Part shown: positions 62,001-64,000 of the stretch, piece by piece | Position numbering within the stretch: position 1 is the stretch's first letter | How the letters are laid out: each line of letters opens with the position of its first letter | Origin: an uncultured Treponema sp. | GTDB taxonomy: Bacteria; Spirochaetota; Spirochaetia; Treponematales; Treponemataceae | Direction: 5' to 3' | DNA length: 64,000 bases | Assembly: GCA_947165895.1 (NCBI GenBank) | Contig: CAMVCB010000001.1 | Span: forward strand, 186,001-250,000 | Position numbers and translations under genes: made by a program | Notes under the pieces: generated by a model | What the model was told of the DNA's origin: nothing | What the model saw: the letters and a program-made list of their open reading frames with translations, nothing else | The model's database searches: none

Positions 62001-64000
62001 TTTTGCAGCCCTTAGCGGCGGTCTTGAATATTCTAAGGAGTGGTTTTCGATTTCTGAAAAGGCAGCAGCTTCTGTAAACACACAGAATGCCGCAGAAAAT
62101 CTTCTGGTAAACGAACAGAAAAATTACCTTCCCCAGACTTATTATCTTGCATCTTCATCCGGTTATGCGACAAAGGCAGAGCCTTACATCACTGAGGCAA
62201 AAATTCAGCTTTCTTCAGCCGACAACGGCACAATCATAAAGCACGGAGGCGAAACTGAATCTGGAATCTCCGGATATAAGATTCCTCTTTCATGGAATTT
62301 TTCATCAATTACAGGAAGGGCCTGGGCGGCAGTTGACATAAAGCTTGCCAGCGGAAATCTTTTATCATCTTCCGATCAGCTGGAAGTCGCCTTAAAACCT
62401 GATTTTGCATTAAAAGATAAAAACAGCTATGAGCTTTACCTTCAGCTTGGTGTTAAGGCGGAAAGTGATTTTACGGGCGAAGATAGTGATAAAATATCTT
62501 CCTGGAAAATTACAGAAAAATCAGACAATGTCTTAATTCCGCTTGATTTAAGCCTTCAAAAATGGCAGACAATAAAAATTTCTTTATCAGATGAAAACAG
62601 GGCAAAATTATCTTCAAATTATGATGCAAGAATCATTCTGCTTCAAAAAAACGAAGCTGCAGCCGCAGGAGATACTTCCGGAAAAATCTATGCAGGCCCC
62701 TACAGACCTTTTGTAAAAAGCATTTACACACTCTCATCAAGCCTGCTTACAGTAAATGCGACCAGCCAGAAAAATAACTCAACTCCTGCAGCTGACGAAC
62801 TCAAGAAAAAGGAAAATTACAGCTCCATCATAAACTGGAATTATAGTGCAGAAAGCGTTACCTCCCCTTCCCAGACAAAAATTACAGCCATTTCTTATTT
62901 TGAGGCAGCAGATTTTTCTAATTACGGAGAAATTAATTTTGATTTTGCCTATGTCGGAAGAAATTTAAAAACTGCAAGTCTGAACGAGCCTGAAAACGAA
63001 GAATTTCTTTTTATTCTTGATAACAGCGCCATTTCAGCTGCCAGTGAAGGAAAAAAGGGCATAAAAGTCAGCATAAAAAATCTTAAAAATTATGTTTCTG
63101 AAAGTCTTATCTGGAACCGGCTTACAATTGACCTTACAGAAAATGAAGTTTTAATTAACGGAAATAAAATCTCAGCCCAGGACGCTTCTCTTGAAATCAA
63201 TTCTAAAAACATACCTGACCGCATGAAAATTGTTTTTGACACAAACATAAATAAAACTCTTTACCAGAGCGGAAGCTTTTACATCGACAATCTTTTTTAC
63301 AAGGGCTCATCGATAAACCTTACAGGCCAGCACTACACAAAAATCCAGTTTAAACAGAAAGAAAATGAGGATGAAAAAGCTCTTGTAAAAAATGCAGAAT
63401 TCATTCTTGAATCAAGACAGTCCGGTGGTCAGGCTTTAAAAAACGCCCCCAGAGATGCCGCAAAACAGGGCTCTGTCACATCAAGTGCAAAAGGAGGAGT
63501 AACTTTAGCGGGCATAAATCTGTCAGGAGACCTCACACTTTCACACTCTTCAAATGACACGGATTCAAATATTTTTAAGAATGCCGGTCACTCCATCAAA
63601 ACAGAAAAAGAGCTTGCAGGAATTTTTTCCTTTGAAGAAAGCTACAGATATAATCACGATGACAAAAACCTGAAAAAAACAAACAGTCTGTCAGCAGATT
63701 TTTCATCAGTAAAAGTGCCGGTAAAAATTGCTGCAAAAACAGAAGCAAAGAATGCCTGGTCGACCCAGAGTCAGAATTCGTCATTTATTTTTACGACAAA
63801 ACCCGGTATTTTTGAATTTTCACAGGAAGCAGGATTTTCACAAAAGATTAACACAAAAAAAAGCCAGTCTAAAACCTTTAATACAAATAATTACTTTCAG
63901 GGCTGGACTGACATAAGTCTTTTTGCCCTTTCTGACGGCGATAAATCTGCAATTTTCCGCAATGAAAAATACAAAAGCAGTGCCGCGGTAAAGCTTGCTC
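59053..64000 (+). CDS. dinB: DNA polymerase IV, fused in frame to a large exported protein (3' end outside window)
   Basis: Residues 1 to about 396 are a complete Y-family polymerase: FLHVDLDAFFASVEQ, YEARAFGVHSAMP, MSIDEAFIDLTG, SIGLAATKYIAKIAS, and the little-finger domain, ending in IQKARTLKS. The expected stop is absent. The frame continues from 60241 into a hydrophobic LLLFGLLSGTGGLF segment and then into a long beta-rich sequence without a stop to base 64000. Pol IV copies damaged DNA in the cytoplasm, so a fusion to an exported domain is biologically odd. Confidence 0.85.
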   Translation, partial: MSQCPENKTWFLHVDLDAFFASVEQLDNPSYMGKPVIVGGNPNEKRSVVSTASYEARAFGVHSAMPGFQAYKLCPQGIFVHPRMERYEELSYQIMSIFKDFSPDVQQMSIDEAFIDLTGTEKLFGPPEETAFKIKERVKNETGLTVSIGLAATKYIAKIASGYKKPDGFFFVKPGEEKAFMEKLSLNKVWGIGQKSLEMLNKGGIYSTKDILERDYETLEFQFGKNTADFLFDVMHNGGANVFKTERKSHSISAEETFPVDITSSYSAQTVLLQLAHEVYFRLLREESYSKTAVVKIRYNDFKTLSVQKTLTSNIMNLDSFFEVIKELFEKKYDGKSGIRLLGVGLDNVTKAESPQQQSLFDDGSQKKQAIEKAILSLEKKHPEIKIQKARTLKSLKGLLLFGLLSGTGGLFTKGGAFPSGNLYAQTNSSVEAKGAGSTLPSAFPDLVINNNPETLYDWDLNDKNHVEFSIKGWWQGLFEESLVWSFGGADDSSQSDAQNTFSPGRPVFKQAVDLTALVNLNNSWFFEASFSDEFKKNTYAVTWRGQGYLRQTRLSNRGINMLSSYSAETFGYALKGGNNQAPGLSLHFEDFLDDRWAADFIFRYDMTKTKTATFYGMNSVTDLQIELKDYMAGSRFVIPEGATAALSDIKDIYVENSSGSYTDKNKKKFKKLSTSDYMIVESQNMIILASSANASRQNGKTPTLLVTFNSAATVNMIDSQTGAYDDEQSFAGKIQKFFNEHTEKEIKLSNYAGPRTGSIEGSNALVLQNSTGFSPYLCASYYDLGITKDADISLIYKNNEKEADGFLIEEVTENFSAIRDDFFSVNHKFARIIQLSRQSKSLQEPWNRFPMGSENPEIYLNLKAGTDTVILVRSYSPVSEFLIGTSAAGGTVLVYKNGILDTGAKFYPENGKVELSSGVGTTDKITIIWQEDNSNFGSGSLSTGAGLIYNFTDNFKGDLALTATIPLSFGEKYSVQSNLKPGFAALSGGLEYSKEWFSISEKAAASVNTQNAAENLLVNEQKNYLPQTYYLASSSGYATKAEPYITEAKIQLSSADNGTIIKHGGETESGISGYKIPLSWNFSSITGRAWAAVDIKLASGNLLSSSDQLEVALKPDFALKDKNSYELYLQLGVKAESDFTGEDSDKISSWKITEKSDNVLIPLDLSLQKWQTIKISLSDENRAKLSSNYDARIILLQKNEAAAAGDTSGKIYAGPYRPFVKSIYTLSSSLLTVNATSQKNNSTPAADELKKKENYSSIINWNYSAESVTSPSQTKITAISYFEAADFSNYGEINFDFAYVGRNLKTASLNEPENEEFLFILDNSAISAASEGKKGIKVSIKNLKNYVSESLIWNRLTIDLTENEVLINGNKISAQDASLEINSKNIPDRMKIVFDTNINKTLYQSGSFYIDNLFYKGSSINLTGQHYTKIQFKQKENEDEKALVKNAEFILESRQSGGQALKNAPRDAAKQGSVTSSAKGGVTLAGINLSGDLTLSHSSNDTDSNIFKNAGHSIKTEKELAGIFSFEESYRYNHDDKNLKKTNSLSADFSSVKVPVKIAAKTEAKNAWSTQSQNSSFIFTTKPGIFEFSQEAGFSQKINTKKSQSKTFNTNNYFQGWTDISLFALSDGDKSAIFRNEKYKSSAAVKLA
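60241..64000 (+). other. Large exported beta-rich protein, start inside the dinB frame, partial
   Basis: From about 60208 the frame reads KIQKARTLKSLKG (basic), LLLFGLLSGTGGLF (hydrophobic) and then a possible cleavage at NLYAQ, that is, a signal peptide. About 1,220 residues follow, rich in Ser, Thr, Asn and short beta strands with repeated W-x2-F and S-G-x pairs (HVEFSIKGWWQGLFEE, LEDYMAGSRF-like segments), as in large spirochaete outer-membrane or SprA-like proteins. No ATG, GTG or TTG lies close enough to start the signal peptide; AUU at 60208 or CUG at 60238 are the only near options. Function unknown. Confidence 0.6.

Overview
The window looks like chromosome of a gut- or rumen-type treponeme (Spirochaetota). 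This rests on the mix of genes rather than any marker: a LoaP-type NusG paralogue, a 29-residue AURKAIP1/COX24-type ribosomal protein, spirochaete-style lipoproteins with relaxed lipoboxes, a DUF2225 protein, a dacA-cdaR-acpS-truA block and plant-glycan degradation genes. Bases 1 to about 25,000 are clearly more A+T-rich than the rest and read as an accessory surface-glycan island; from about 26 kb onward the content is catabolic and housekeeping.

Left edge (1-1100): a leaderless Panacea-domain antitoxin followed by a PemK/MazF-like toxin whose conserved N-terminus has no ATG, GTG or TTG. Glycan island (1.1-22.1 kb, all on the minus strand, read from right to left): five GT4-like glycosyltransferases, a WecE-type sugar aminotransferase, a Wzy-like polymerase, a Wzx flippase, a WcbI-like protein, a three-gene block for an apparently unusual CMP-activated 2-keto acid sugar (NeuA-like cytidylyltransferase, HMGL-type aldolase fused to a DUF115/GT42-like domain, KdsC-like phosphatase fused to a YhcH domain), a separate DUF115-like protein, then the UDP-L-FucNAc module (FnlA, FnlB, FnlC, with a NeuD-like acyltransferase inserted) and a WbuB-like transferase. 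No initiating sugar-phosphate transferase, chain-length regulator or rml genes are present, so those must lie elsewhere.

Control region (22.1-26 kb): the island starts from a consensus promoter (TTGACA, 17 bp, TATTAT) with a leader of about 280 nt that carries hairpins and a U-rich terminator-like element. Upstream are an inverted repeat and six degenerate direct repeats spaced exactly 22 bp apart. An NlpC/P60 - small membrane protein - HU/IG-like cassette lies on the opposite strand. Next comes an operon of a caspase-like protein, a LoaP antiterminator and a LuxR-type regulator. Its leader contains eleven GCAA tetranucleotides, a perfect palindrome on the -35 box and a hairpin that hides the Shine-Dalgarno. 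A 12-bp intrinsic terminator inside the glycan operon (2355-2387) and a G9 tract in a glycosyltransferase fit a surface polymer controlled by antitermination and phase variation. This combination is the most interesting system in the window.

Right side: a GH13 amylase and a secreted protein; an arabinoside ABC importer with a GH51 arabinofuranosidase and an ArsR-type regulator; an oxidoreductase pair; thiI-udg-priA; truA-DUF2225-acpS-cdaR-dacA; dxs; rpoZ-miaA-bS22-like; recO-recJ-M23 peptidase; ligA-trmB; spirochaete proteins of unknown function; and dinB, whose frame runs without a stop into a very large exported protein cut by the window edge. Several genes have a -10 box only 6-8 nt before the ATG and are probably translated from leaderless mRNAs. 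I saw no tRNA, rRNA or CRISPR array.
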